Shown here in pieces: positions 1 to 12,200 of a DNA stretch of 64,000 nucleotides. Origin of the DNA: Erinaceus europaeus (taxonomy: Eukaryota; Chordata; Mammalia; Eulipotyphla; Erinaceidae); the NCBI RefSeq assembly GCF_950295315.1, contig NC_080181.1, positions 36,857,375-36,921,374 of the forward strand, read 5' to 3'. The notes under the pieces were generated by a model. It ran no database searches, was not told where the DNA came from, and saw only the letters and a list, made by a program, of their open reading frames with translations. The translations under genes and the position numbers were made by a program. The number at the start of each line of letters is the position of its first letter. The first letter of the stretch is position 1.

Positions 1-103
1 CACTGAGTTAATGTCAATGCACTTTTATTTATTTCTTCATTTATTTATTACCTTGACACGAGAATTTCTTTCCATTGCTAAAAAAAAGTGTCCCATCAAG
101 GGT

Positions 104-341
104 ACCAGGTGGTGCCACACCCAGGTAAGCACTCAGGTGACAGTGCAGGAGGACTGGGCTTCAAGACCCTGGTCCCCAACTGCCGGGGGAAATCTTTACA
201 AGTGGTGCAGCAGTGCTGCAGGTGTCTCTCTGTGTCTCAAACTCTCTGTGCCTCCATTCCCTCTCAACTCCTGACTATTTATTCCAATAAATAATCAAGA
301 ACATAGAAAGTAAAAGAAGAAAAAGAAAAAGAAAGGAAAAT
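104..341 (+). mobile_element. tRNA-type SINE with A-rich tail (SINE-a), first copy
   Basis: The element starts at ACCAGGTGGTGCC and has a degenerate RNA polymerase III B box in the word GGGCTTCAAGACCC near 155. It continues through AAGTGGTGCAGCAGTGCTGCAGG and a CT-rich stretch to TTCCAATAAATAATC, followed by a GAAAAAGAAAAAG tail. From memory it fits the erinaceid tRNA-derived SINE family, whose body has the same AAGTGGTG..GCTGCAGGTGTCTCTCTG core. Copies sit at the same place in every unit (about 3490, 34604, 38016, 41424, 44817, 48196, 51589, 55013 and 58392), so it was amplified with the unit and not inserted repeatedly. A better preserved relative is at 63231. Confidence 0.75.
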
Positions 342-450
342 GAAATATTCCACTATTTCAAGGGGCTTCTCAGGACAATGCTTTCCTTGTTAAGATCCTC
401 ACAGCAACCATATTCAGAAAGGCAAAGACGCCATGTATGTTTTAACCCAG

Positions 451-483
451 TTTATTCATTTATTTATTTATTTATTTATTTAT
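451..483 (+). repeat. TTTA microsatellite in U1
   Basis: A run of TTTATTTA that recurs in every unit with different lengths; U3, U6, U7 and U8 have a shorter TATATTTATTTATTTATTTATG form. It lies just upstream of a conserved AT-rich stretch (GTTATTGATAAATTAATG). Confidence 0.85.
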
Positions 484-613
484 GTACTTATTCAATTTTG
501 TTATTGATAAATTAATGCTTTACATTTGACAGCAGACTAGAGCTCTGAAACCAGCGGTCTCAGCTACCCCTATAGATGGTGCTTTGCCTGTACAAAACCA
601 ATCCATTGACGTG

Positions 614-656
614 TCCATCCATCCATCCATCCATCCATCCATCATCCATCCATCCA
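614..656 (+). repeat. CATC/CCAT microsatellite in U1
   Basis: Tandem CCAT with one interruption (CATCATCC). The tract length differs between units, and the interruption is missing in U8 (about 52091-52130) and U10 (about 58893-58920). On the minus strand it reads as a Trp-Met-Asp-Gly repeat in a spurious frame. Confidence 0.88.
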
Positions 657-926
657 CCAGTCAACCAAGCTAAGTACAAAAGGAGATCTCTCCTTGAATG
701 ATGAAGACAATCAGCGCTGCACAGGTAGGTTGCAAAGGGGCCAGTTCGGCTGAATAGGGCAGTGGGGCTGAACCAGGGAATGTGTTGGCGTGTGTGGGTG
801 TGGGTGGGGTGAGCCGGTGACCCTGTGAGCTGGGTCACATCAGGGAAGGCAGGGGATGGAAGGGATTGGAAGCAGCGGTCACTGGAGAACCATCACGAGT
901 GCTGGAGCTGGTGAGCAGGGCACCCG

Positions 927-1045
927 GAAGAGAGGACAGACAAGAGGAGAGAAGCAAGGTGCAGAGGAGAGGAGAGGTGAAAGCATGGACAGGAGAGGAG
1001 AGGACAGGAGAGGAGAGGACAGGAGAGGACAGGAGTGGAGGGGAC
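927..1045 (+). repeat. GAGAGGACAGG purine-rich tract in U1
   Basis: An almost pure purine tract built from GGAGAGGACA and GGAGA steps. Every unit has it, with different numbers of steps; U8 (about 52430-52550) is the most expanded and U7 (about 49060-49120) is contracted. The strong strand asymmetry could favour triplex or G-rich structures, but that is inference. Confidence 0.85.
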
Positions 1046-1418
1046 CTGAGAAACCTACCTGGACATAGGCAGCATACAGACACCCAGGAAGGCAGGCAGG
1101 CATGCAGGCAGCTCTAGCCTGGGCTCCCTGGATCCCGGGTACACCTCCTTCTTTCTTCTCTTGGCTGCCAGCCCTGAGGTCCCTCGTCGGTCGGCACTGT
1201 CTTCCTATCCTTCCGTCCCTGTGTGCCAGGGCCCTGGCGTCTGGGCGCTGCTGCCTGACCTAGTGGCAGGGCAGGTGGGCTGCCCAGTGCCAGTGTGGCC
1301 AGCACACAATGCCGGGGGCTAGGACATCACAGAGGGCTCCTGAGGTTGCTAGGGAGCGGGGACCCCGCCCATCCAGTTGACCAGCAGCCATAAGCCCGAA
1401 CCTTAACTTGACCTGAGG

Positions 1419-1502
1419 GGTGATGGCCAGCCTCCAGACCCAGAGCCCCAGGCCAAAACTGGTGGTGGCCAGCCACCAGAGCCAGAGCCCCAGGCCAAAG
1501 CA
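1419..1502 (+). repeat. 42-bp direct tandem duplication inside the unit
   Basis: Two adjacent 42-bp copies (1419-1460 and 1461-1502) share GGCCAGCC.CCAGA and CCAGAGCCCCAGGCCAAA. They differ at only a few positions. The pair is present in all complete units, so it predates the unit's amplification. Confidence 0.85.
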
Positions 1503-1785
1503 GGTGCAGGTGGGCCGGGCCAAGGGGCTATGGGCAGAGTGGGGTGTGTCTGGCCACGTGGCTGGCATCTGACAGCCCAGGGCTGGGGGCCAAGGGCCGC
1601 CAGGCCCCTGTCCCACCATGTGCACTGAACACAGTCCTGCTGACTGACTGACAGTCCCCCTCCTGAGATACCCACACCAGGACCCTGGGTGCCCAGAGGT
1701 GCCCCTGAGGTTTGGTGGGTGCCTGCCTGGAAACATGCCTCCGTAGTGGAGGCCTCTATTAATCCCATTGCCTACTGACAGCTGC

Positions 1786-1855
1786 CCTCCTTCTCCTCCT
1801 CCTCCTCCTCCTCCTCCTCCTCTTCCTCCACCTCCTCCTCAACTTCCTCATCCTC
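1786..1855 (+). repeat. TCC pyrimidine tract in U1
   Basis: A (TCC)n tract of about 70 bp. Equivalent tracts lie near 36289, 39703, 43106, 46499, 49853, 53292, 56699 and 60058. The U7 copy (about 49853-49945) is the longest and purest, while U3 and U4 are broken by CATCC, CTCTCC or GCTCC steps. This produces poly-proline or poly-serine frames on the plus strand and poly-glutamate frames on the minus strand, none of which I regard as coding. Confidence 0.88.
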
Positions 1856-2160
1856 AGAGGGACTCACTCTGGGCCCAGACAAGCCAGGGCACCTGCTCTG
1901 GCTGCTGCAGCTTCTATCCAGTGGGTGGGTGCAGGTATCTGGTCCTGTCAGTCCCTGATTCCTGGGACCTTCCATGCCTCCAGCTCCCCCCACTCTCGAG
2001 ACCAGACACCTCCTCAAGGATGCCCTCTTTCCCCTTGCCCCCTGTCCCCCAGATCCCCAACTAACATCTACTTTGTGCCACCCTGTGCTACTTTCCTGCC
2101 ACCCTGCTGCTGCCCTTCAGCCCTGGGGGACCTGGGCCAGCCCAGCTGCCATCTCACCAT

Positions 2161-2174
2161 CCAGCAGGGGGACC
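2161..2174 (+). promoter_or_regulatory. CTCF-like core word, one per macrosatellite unit
   Basis: The word CCAGCAGGGGGACC matches the known CTCF core (C-C-A-S-Y-A-G-R-K-G-G-M-R-S) at 13 of 14 positions by eye. It recurs in the same orientation and phase at 36684, 40098, 43481, 46887 and 50259; at 53671 the last base is T. In the two rightmost units (57078 and 60461) one G of the core is C, which should weaken it. Spacing is 3.37-3.41 kb. This is a sequence match only; occupancy is unknown and depends on methylation. Confidence 0.35.
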
Positions 2175-2588
2175 TGCCCTAACCCCCTGCCACCACACCC
2201 ACACACAGCCCTGCAAACCCTCAGGGGCTCCCCTGCCTGCAGTCTGCCTCTCAACCAGTCTCCTTCTGCCCCCTTGCCGCCTTACAGCCTCTGCCATGGC
2301 CCCACACACACACCTGGGCATGAGCAGCCCACACATGCAACACTCTCCCATCTCCCTGCCACTCCATTTGCTCTAAGGTTGTCAAGAGTCTTTTTTTCTG
2401 GCTGTAGGGGAGTTGAGACTGTTCAATGTCCTGGGGAGCAAGAACTGCAAACAATCCATCTACAATGTAACATTTGGGTCTCAGGCTGTCCAATCCCTAG
2501 TGCACTGTGCAGGCCTATGAGTGGCAAAAACACCCCATTCTGAGCATGACATCTGGCTGGGCTAGTGGCTCTTTCTGTGGACTAGGAC

Positions 2589-2606
2589 ACAGACAGACAG
2601 ACAGAG
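2589..2606 (+). repeat. GACA microsatellite in U1
   Basis: A short (GACA)n tract in ACACAGACAGACAGACAGAG. Copy number differs between units: short in U4 and U6, longer in U5, and interrupted by GACGGAC in U10 near 60894. Confidence 0.8.
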
Positions 2607-3047
2607 TTTTCAGGTTCAAAACCTATACTTCCCAGAAGATGTTCATTCAGTTCGGTTAAAAAATAAAAATAAAAAAGGCTTTTTATTTTTTTTCCCCCTG
2701 CTTGGGTAACCAGTCTGCTGCCTGTTTCTCAGTGAAAAAAGGGAAAAATCTTTTTTGGAGGGAAAAGGACCAAAATGCAGGCAGGTGGACTCCGTGGAGG
2801 GTGGATGGGAAGTTGCTCCTGCGCTGGCACTAGAGCCCCAGCTGCTGTTCCAGGCGCTCTCTGATACCAGAGATCTCCGTGTGTCGTGTCATGACACTGT
2901 CTCCAGGAGTGATCCTCAGTAAAATGAGGATCCAAAACTCGGCAGGTCATATCGCCTTACAAAGTAAATCCAGGGATGTTTGGCGGTGTGTCAGAGGGTT
3001 AAGGGCTTGTGGCGCTCGCGAAAAGTGGGGACAGGTGGAAGGATATG

Positions 3048-3341
3048 GGGTCTGGCCCCTAGACCCCCAACTGCAGGGAAGTCGCTTTAAGGGGGTGAAG
3101 CAGGTGTTTAGGGGCTCTATCTTTCTCCCCCCTCTCTGTGTTTCCCCTCCTCTCTCCTTTTCTCTCTGTCAGATGCAAGGTCAGTAACAACAACAACAAC
3201 AACAACAATAACCACCACCACAGTGACCAAGCAACAAGGGCAGCGAAAGGGGAAAATATGGAGTGCAGGAGCTGTGGATTATTCGTGGCGCAGGCACTGA
3301 GCTGTGGCAATAAGCCCTTGAGGCAATCAATAAATAAATGA
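3048..3341 (+). mobile_element. CAA-tailed SINE (SINE-b), first copy
   Basis: The element has a degenerate tRNA-like head (GGTCTGGCCCCTAGACCCCC), then CTGCAGGGAAGTCGCTTTAAG and GGTGAAGCAGG, a CT-rich body (CTCCTCTCTCCTTTTCTCTC), a (CAA)n tract at about 3185-3209, and an ending GGCAATCAATAAATAAATG. From memory this corresponds to a second erinaceid SINE type that ends in CAA repeats and AATAAATA. Equivalent copies are near 34169, 37573, 40981, 44376, 47761, 51147, 54563 and 57951, plus a truncated one at 61349-61412. The U9 copy has lost a few bases of the head. Confidence 0.7.
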
Positions 3342-3386
3342 ATTAGTAATACAGGTAGCAGATATGTATATGTCCCTGTGTGTTTC

Positions 3387-3747
3387 CACTGAGTTAATGT
3401 CAATGCACTTTTATTTATTTCTTCATTTATTTATTACCTTGCCATGAGAATTTCTTTCCATTGCTAAAAAAAAGTGTCCCATCAAGGGTACCAGGTGGTG
3501 CCACACCCAGGTAAGCACTCAGGTGACAGTGCAGGAGGACTGGGCTTCAAGACCCTGGTCCCCAACTGCCGGGGGAAATCTTTACAAGTGGTGCAGAAGT
3601 GCTGCAGGTGTCTCTCTGTGTCTCAAACTCTCTGTGCCTCCCTTCCCTCTCAACTCCTGACTATTTATTCCAATAAATAATCAAGAACATAGAAAGTAAA
3701 AGAAGAAAAAGAAAAAGAAAAAGAAAGGAAAATGAAATATTCCACTA
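3387..3747 (+). repeat. Macrosatellite unit U2, left fragment
   Basis: The first 361 bp of a unit, including SINE-a (about 3490-3730). Unit homology stops after ATTCCACTA, where other units continue with TTTCAA; from 3748 the minisatellite begins. The variant GTGCAGAAGTGCTG links this fragment to U6 (44714 on), so the order U1-U2 here copies U5-U6. Confidence 0.92.
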
Positions 3748-6203
3748 AAAAAAACCTAGGCGAAATCAAGACAAACCACTTGCACCTGTGTGCGAATCTC
3801 AAAAAAAAAAAAAAAACTAGGTGTAATCAAGACAAACCACTTGCACCTGTGTGCGAATCTAAAAAAAAAAAAAAAAAACATAGGCGCAATCAAGACAAAC
3901 CACTTGCACCTGTGTGGGAATCTGAAAACAAGTCACACCTGAGCACATTCAAGAGATACCACTTGAAACTGTGTGCAAATCAAAAACAACACACACCTGG
4001 GCGGAATCAATATCAACCAATTGCACCTGTGTGTGAATCTTCAAAAAACAAAAATGTAGGCGCTATCAAGGCAAACCACTTGCACCTGGTTGCGAATCTT
4101 CAAAAAAAAAAAACATAGGCACAATCAAGACAAACCACTTGCACCTTTGTGCGAATCTACAACAAAAAAAACCAAGTCGTAATCAAGAGAAACCAATTGC
4201 ACCTGTGTGCGAATCTACAGCAACACACACCTGAGCGCAATCAAGACAAACCACTTGCACCTGTGTGCGAATCTTCAAAAAAAAAAAAAAAAAAAAAGAG
4301 GCGCAATCAACACAAACCACTTGCCCCTATGTGCGAATCTAAAAAAAAAAAAAAAAATGCTAGGCGAAATCAAGACAAAACACTTGCACCTGTGTGCAAA
4401 TCTTCAAAAAAAAAAAAAACCAAGGCACAATCAAGTCAAACCACTTGCACCTGTGTGCGAATCTTCAAAAAAAAAAATTGGCGCAATCAAGACAAACCAC
4501 TTGCATCTGTGTGCTAATCTAAAAAAAAAAACAATCCTAGCCGCCATGAAGACAAACCACTTGCACCTGTGTGCGAATCTAGAAACAACACACACCTGGG
4601 CGTAATCAAGACAAACCACTTGCACCTCTGTGTGAATCTACAAAAAAAAACCTAGGCGCAATCATTAGAAACCACTTGAACCTGTGTGCGAATCTCCAAA
4701 AAAAAAAAAAAAAACAAGCCGCGATCAAGACAAACCACTTGCACCTATGTGAAAATCTTCAATAAAAAAAAAAAAAAAGGCGCAGTCAAGTCAAACCACT
4801 TTCACCTGTGTGCGAATCTAAAAAATAAAAAAAAAAAAGCCTAGGCGCAATCAAGACAAACCACTTGCACCTGTGTGTGAATCTTCAAAAAAAAAAAAAA
4901 ATAGGCGCAATCAAGAAAAACCGCTTGCACCTGTGTGCGAAACTATAAAGAACACACACCTGGGGGCTATCATGACAAACCACTTGCACCTGTGTGGGAA
5001 TCTGAAAACAAGTCACACCTGATCACATTCTAGAGAAACCACTTGCAACTGTGTGCAAATAAAAAACAACACACACCTGGGCGGAATCAATATCAACCAA
5101 TTGCACCTGTGTGTGAATCTTCAAAAAACAAAAACGTAGGCGCTATCAAGGCAAACCACTTGCACCTGGGTGCGAATCTTCAAAAAAATATATATATAGG
5201 CACAATCAAGACAAACCACTTGCACCTTTGTGCGAATCTACCACAAAAAAAAAACCAAGTCGTAATCAAGAGAAACCAATTGCACCTGTGTGCGAATCTA
5301 CAAACAACACACACCTGGGCGCAATCAAGACAAACCACTTGCACCTGTGTGCGAATCTTCAAAAAGAAAACCTAGGCGCATCAACACAAATCACTTGCCC
5401 CTATGTGCGAATCAAAAAAAAAAAATGCTAGGCGAAATCAAGACAAAACACTTGCATTGTGTGCAAATCTTCAAAAAAAAAAAAAAAAAAAACCAAGGCA
5501 CAATCAAGTCAAACCACTTGCACCTGTGTGCGACTCTTCAAAAAAAAAAATTGGCGCAATCAAGACAAACCACTTGCATCTGTGTGCTAATCTAAAAAAA
5601 AACAATCCTAGGCGCCATCAAGACAAACCACTTGCACCTGTCTGCGAATCTAGAAACAACACACACCTGGGCGTAATCAAGACAAACCACTTGCACCTCT
5701 GTGTGAATCTACAAAAAAAAACCTAGGCGCAATCAATAGAAACCACTTGAACCTGTGTGCGAATCTCCAAAAAAAAAAAAAAAAAAAACCAAGCCGCAAT
5801 CAAGACAAACCACTTGCACCTATGTGAAAATCTTAAAAAAAAAAAAAAAAAAAAACTAGGCGCAATCAAGACAATCCACTTGCACCTGTGTGCTAATATT
5901 CAAAAAAAAACCAAGGCACAATCAAGACAAACCACTTAAACCTGTGTGTGAATCTACAAAAAAAAACCTACGCGCAATCAATACAAACCATTTGCACTTG
6001 TGTGCGAATCTTCAAAAAAAAAAAAAAAAACCTATGCGTAATCAAAACAAACCACTTGCACCTGTGTGTGAATCTACAAAAAAAAAACCTAGGCACAATC
6101 AAGACAAACCACTTGCACCTGTGTGCGAATCTTCAAAAAAAAAAAAAAACCTAGGTGCAATCAAGACAAACCACTTGCACCTGTGTGAGAATCTTAAAAA
6201 AAA
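3748..6203 (+). repeat. Leading minisatellite block with about 1.08 kb internal repeat
   Basis: The landmark GAAAACAAGTCACACCTGA occurs near 3924 and again near 5004, with matching order of monomer variants between, giving an internal period of about 1080 bp. The same landmark appears once per later block (near 7258, 17122 and 24739). Confidence 0.7.
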
Positions 6204-9200
6204 ATGCTAGGCGCAATCAACACAAACCACTTGAACCTCTGTGTGAACTTCAAAAAAAAAAAAAAAAAAAACAAGGCGCAATCAAGACAAATCACTTGCA
6301 CCTGAGTGCGAGTCTAAAAAAAAAAAATCCTAGGCTCAATCAAGACAGACCACTTGCACTTGTGTGCGAATCTACAACAAAAAAAAACCAAGGCGTAATC
6401 AAGAGAAAGCAATTTCACCTGTGTGCAAATCTACAAACAACACACACCTGGGCGCATTGAAGACAAACCACTTGCACCTGAGTGCGAATCTTCAAAAAAA
6501 AAAAAACTTAGGCGCAATCAAGACAAACCACTTGCACCTGTGTGAGAGTCTAAGAAAAAAATCCTAGGAGCAATCAGGACAAACCACTTGCACCTGTGTG
6601 CGAATCTACAAAAAAAAAAAAACATAGGCACAATCAAGAAAAACCACTTGCATCTTGTGCGAATCTACAACAAAGAAAACCAAGGCGTAATCAAGAGAAA
6701 CCAATTTCACCTGTGTGCGAATCTACAAACAACACACACCTGGGCGCAATCAATACAAACCACTTACACCTGTGTGCGAATCGAAAAAAAAAATGCTGGC
6801 GAAATCAGGACAAAACACTTGCACCTATGTGCAAATCTTCATTAAAAAAAAAGGCGCAATCAAGTCAAACCACTTGAACCTGTGTGCGAATCTAAAAAAA
6901 AAAAAAAAAGCCTAGGCGCAATCAAGACAAAACACTTGCACCTGTGTGCGAATCTTCAAAAAAAAAAAAAAATAGGCGCAATCAAGACAAACCACTTGCA
7001 CCTGTGTGCGAATCTTCAAAAAAAAAAAACCTATGCATAATCAAGACAAACCACTTGCACCTGTGTGTGAATCTACAAAAAAAAACCTAGGCGAAATCAA
7101 GACAAACCACTTGCACCTGTGTGCGAATCTCAAAAAAAAAAAAAAAAAAAAACTAGGCGTAATCAAGACAAACCACTTGCACCTGTGTGCGAATCTAAAA
7201 AAAAAAAAAAACATAGGCGCAATCAAGACAAACCACTTGCACCTGTGTGGGAATCTGAAAACAAGTCACACCTGAGCACATTCAAGAGAAACCACTTGCG
7301 ACTGTGTGCAAATAAAAAACAACACACACCTGGGCGGAATCAATATCAACCAATTGCACCTGTGTGTGAATCTTCAAAAAACAAAAACGTAGGCGCTATC
7401 AAGGCAAACCACTTGCACCTGGGTGCGAATCTTCAAAAAAAAAAAACATAGGCACAAACAAGACAAACCACTTGCACCTTTGTGCGAATCTACAACAAAA
7501 AAAACCAAGTCATAATCAAGAGAAACCAATTGCACCTGTGTGCGAATCTACAAACAACACACACCTGAGCGCAATCAAGACAAACCACTTGCACCTGTGT
7601 GCGAATCTTCAAAAAAAAAAAAAACCGAGGCGCAATCAAGACAAACCACTTGCACGTGTGTGAGAATCTAAAAAAAAAAAATCCTAGGCGCAATGAAGAC
7701 AAACCACTTGCACCTGTGTGCGAATCTACAAAAAAAAAACATAGGCACAATCAAGACAAACCACTTGCACCTATGTGCGAATCTACAACAGAAAAAACCA
7801 AGGCGTAATCAAGAGAAACCAATTTCACCTGTGTGCGAATCTACAAACAGCACACACCTGGGCTCAATCAAGACAAAACACGTGCACCTGTGTGCGAATC
7901 TAAAAAAAAAAATACCTGGGCGCAATCAAGACAAACCACTTGCACCTGTGTGCGAATCTTCAAAAAAAAAAAACAGGCACAATCAAGAAAAACCACTTGC
8001 ACGTGTGCGAAACTATAACAAAAAAAACCAAGGCGTAATCAAGAGAAACCAATTGCACATGTGTGCGAATCTACAAACAACACACACCTGGGCACAATCA
8101 AGACAAACCACTTGCACCTGTGTGCGAATCTAAAAAAAAAAATACCTGGGCGCAATCAATACAAACCACTTGCACCTGTGTGCGAATCTAAAAAAAAAAA
8201 ACCTAGGCGCAATCAAGACAAACCACTTGCACCTGCTTGAGAATCTAAAAAAAAAAAAAAAATCCTGGGCGCAATCTAGACAAACCACTTGCACCTGTGT
8301 ACAAATCTTCAAAAAAAAAAAAAAACCAAGGCGCAATCAAGACAAACCACTTGCACCTGTGTGCGAATCTACAAAAAAAAAAAAAACATAGGCACAATCA
8401 AGACAAACCACTTGGACCTGTGTGCGAATCTACAACAAAAAAAATCAAGGCGTAATCAAGAGAAACCAATTGCACCTGTGTGCGAATCTACAAACAACAC
8501 ACACCTGGGCTCAATCAAGCCAAACCACTTGCACTTGTGTGAGAATCTAAAAAAAAAAACCCTAGGCGCAATCAAGACAAACCACTTGAACCTGTGTGCG
8601 AATCTACAAAAAATAAAATCCTAGGCGCAATCAATTCAAACCACTTGCATCTGTGTGCGAAACTATAAACAACACACAATTGGGGTCAATCATGACAAAC
8701 CACTTGCACCTGTGTGGGAATCTGAAAACAACACACAACTGGGCACATTCAAGTAAAACCACTTGCAACTGTGTGCAAATCTAAAAACAACACACACCTG
8801 GGCCGAATCAAGATCAACCAATTGCACCTGTGTGTGAATCTACAAAAAACAAAAACCTAGGCGCAATAAAGACAAACCATTTGCACCTGTGTGCGAAGCT
8901 TCAAAAAAAAAAATAGGCACAATCAAGACAAACCACTTGCAACTGTGGGCAAATCTACAAGAAAAAAAAAACCAAGGCATAATCAAGAGAAACCAATTTC
9001 ATCTGTGTGCGAATCTACAAACAAAACACACCTGGGCGCAATCAAGACAAACAACTTGCACCTGTGTGCGAATCTTCAAAAAAAAAAAAAAACCTAGGTG
9101 CAATCAAGACAAACCACTTGCACCTGTGTGCGAATCTACAAAAAAAAACATAGGCACAATCAAGACAAACCACTTGCACCTGTGTGCGAATTTACAACAA

Positions 9201-12200
9201 AAAAAATCAAGGCGTAATCAAGAGAAACCAATTGCACCTGTGTGCGAATCTACAAACAACACACACCTGGGCTCAATCGAGACAAACCACTTGCACCTGT
9301 GTGCGAATCTAAAAAAAAAAAAAAAACCTAGGCGCAATCAAGACAAACGACTTGCACCTGTGTGCGAATCTTCAAAAAAAAAAAAAACTAGGCGCAATCA
9401 AGACAAACCACTTACACCTGTGTGCGAATCTAAAAAAAAAAAAAACAATCCTAGGCGCCATCAAGACAAACTAATTGCACCTGTGTGCGAATCTAGAAAC
9501 AACACATACCTGGGTGCAATCAACACAAACCACTTGCACCTGTGTGCTAATATTCAAAATAAAAACCTAGGCACAATCAAGTCAAACCACTTGCACCTGT
9601 GTGTGAATCTACAAAAAAAAAACCTAGGTGCAATAAAGAGAAACCACTTGCACCTCTGTGCGAATCTTCAAAAAAAAAAAAAACCTATGCGTAATCAAGA
9701 CAAACCACTTGCACCTGTGTGCGAATCTTCAAAAAAAAGCATAGGCACAATCAAGACAAACAACTTGCACCTGTTTGCAAATCTACAACAAAAAAACCAA
9801 GGCGTAATGAAGAGAAACCAATTGCACCTGTGTGTGAATCTAAAAAAGAAAAATGCTAGGCGCAATCAAGACAAACCACTTTCACCTGTGTGCGAATCGA
9901 AAAAAAAAATCCTAGGCGCAATCAAGACAAAACACTTCCACCTGTGTGCAAATCTTCAAAAAAAGAAAAAAAAACAAGGCGCAATCAAGTCAAACCACTT
10001 GCGAATCTAAAAAAAAAAAAGGCCGAGGCGCAATCAAGACAAACCACTTGCACCTGTGTGCGAATCTACAAAAATAATCCTAGACACAATCAAGACAAAA
10101 CACTTGCACCTGTGTGTGAATCTACAAAATAACCTAGGCTCAATCAAGACAAACCATTTGCACCTGTGTGCGAATCTTCAAAAAAAAAAAAAAAAACCTA
10201 CGGGTAATCAAGACAAAACACTTGCACCTGTGTGTGAATCTAGAAAAAAATGCCTAGGCGCAATCAAGACAAACCACTTGCACCTGTGAGCGAATCTCCA
10301 AAAAAATAAAAAAAATAAAAAAAAAACTAGACGCAATCAAGACAAACCACTTGCACATGTGTGAGAATCTTCAAAAACAAAACATCGGCACAATCAAGAA
10401 AAACCACTTGCACGTGTACGAATCTACAACAAAAAAAACCAAGGTGTAATCAAGAGAAACCGATTGCATATGTGTGCGAATCTACAAACAACACACACCT
10501 GGGCGCAATCAAGACAAATCACTTGCACCTGTGTGCGAATCTAAAAAAAAAATTCCTATGCGCAATCAAGACAAACCACTTGCACCTGTGTGGGAATCTA
10601 AAAAAAAAAAATCCTGGGTCCAATCTAGACAAACCACTTGCACCTGTGTACAAATCTTCAAAAAAAAAAAAAAAACCAAGGCGCAATCAAGACAAACCAA
10701 TTGCACCTGTGTGCGAATCTACAAAAAAAAAAAAAAACATAGGCACAATCAAGACAAACCACTTGCACCTGTGTGCGAATCTACAACAAAAAAAATCAAG
10801 GCGTAATCAAGAGAAACCAATTGCACCTGTGTGCAAATCTAAAAACAACACACACCTGGGCCGAATCAAGATCAACCAATTGCAACTGTGTGTGAATCTA
10901 CAAAAAACAAAAACCTAGGCGCAATCAAGACAAACCACTTTCACCTGTGTGCGAAGCTTCCAAAAAAAATAGGCACAATCAGACAAACCACTTGCACCTG
11001 TTTGCGAATCTAAAAAAAAATGCTAGGCGCAATAAAGACAAACCACTTTCACTTGTGTGTGAATCTACAAAAAAACCTAGGCGCAATCAAGACAAACCAC
11101 TTGCACCTGTGTTCGAATCTTCAAAAAAAAAAAACCTATGCATAATCAAGACAAACCACTTGCACCTGTGTGTGAATCTACAAAAAAAAAAAAAACCTAG
11201 GTACAATCAAGACAAACCACTTGCACCTGTGTGCGAATCGAAAAAAAAAAAAAAACCTAGGCGCAATCAACACAAACCACTTGCACCTGTGTGGGAATCG
11301 AAAAAAAAATCCTAGGCACAATCAAGACAAACCACTTGCACCTGTGTGCGAATCTTCAAAAAAAAAAAAAAAAAACCTCGGCGCAATCAAGACAAACCAC
11401 TCGCACCTGTGTGAGAATCTAAAAACAAAAATCCTAGGCGCAATCAAGACAAACCACTTGCACCTGTGTGCGAATCTTCAAAAAAAAAAAAAACCAAAAC
11501 GCATCAAGACAAACCACTTGCACCTGTATGCGAATCTACGACAAACAAAACCCAGGCGTAATCAAGAGAAAACAATTGCACCTATGTGCGAATATACAAA
11601 CAACACACACCTGGGCGCAATCAAGACAAACCACTTGCACCTGTGTGCGAATCTAAAAAAAAAAAATAAAAACCTAGGCGCAATCAAGACAAACCACTTG
11701 CACCTGTGTGAGAATCTAAAAAAAAAAAATCCAAGGCGCAATCAAGACAAACCACTTGCACCTGTGTACAAACCTACAAAAAAAAAAAAAAGACGCAATC
11801 AAGACAAACCACTTGCAACTGTGTGAGGATCTAAAAATAAAAATCCTAGGCGCAATCAAGACAAACCACTTGCACCGTGTGTGAATCTACAAAAAAAATA
11901 CCAAGGCGCAATCAAGACAAACCACTTGCAAATGTGTGAGAATCTAAAAAAAAAATCCTAGGCTCAATCAAGACAAACCACTTGCACCTGTGTGCGAATC
12001 TCCAAAAAATAAAATCCTAGGTGCAATCAATTCAAACCACTTGCACCTGTGTGTGAATCTACAAAAAAAAAAAAACCTAGGCGCAATCAAGACAAACCAC
12101 TTGCACCTGTGTACAAATCTTCAAAAAAAAAAAAAAACCAAGGAGCAATCAAAACAAACCATTTGCACCTGTGTGCGAATCTAAAAAAAAAAAAAAACCT

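Larger units (their letters stand above)
1..3386 (+). repeat. Macrosatellite unit U1 (complete, 3386 bp)
   Basis: This is a full unit of a ~3.4 kb tandem repeat; the window happens to start at the word CACTGAGTTAATG that I use as the unit boundary, and the same word recurs at 3387, 34501, 37914, 41321, 44714, 48093, 51485, 54909 and 58289. The unit holds a SINE near its start, a run of microsatellites, a GC-rich middle from about 1060 to 2600, an A-run near 2660 and a second SINE near its end. U1 is almost identical to U5 (41321-44713): both carry the private variants GGGATTGGAAG, GTGAAAGCATGG and GGAAACATGCC that other units lack. No gene is supported in it; its longest frames persist only because the units are copies of each other. 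Confidence 0.95.

Noticed and set aside
104..180. tRNA gene
   Set aside because: Only a degenerate B box and partial A box are seen, with no foldable cloverleaf, and the sequence continues into a SINE body and A-rich tail.
560..838. Minus-strand frame with a Trp-Met-Asp-Gly repeat
   Set aside because: It is the translation of the CATC microsatellite and its flanks; the repeat number and frame vary between units.
1772..2017. Poly-glutamate and poly-proline proteins at the TCC tract
   Set aside because: They are translations of a trinucleotide microsatellite, with lengths that vary freely between units.
1974..2543. A 189-residue proline-rich frame recurring in U1, U3, U4, U5 and U7
   Set aside because: It stays open only because units are near-identical. 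U8 has a frame-breaking indel, U6 and U10 lose the start, and the segment is low-complexity and GC-rich. I see no start context, splice signal or recognisable domain supporting translation.
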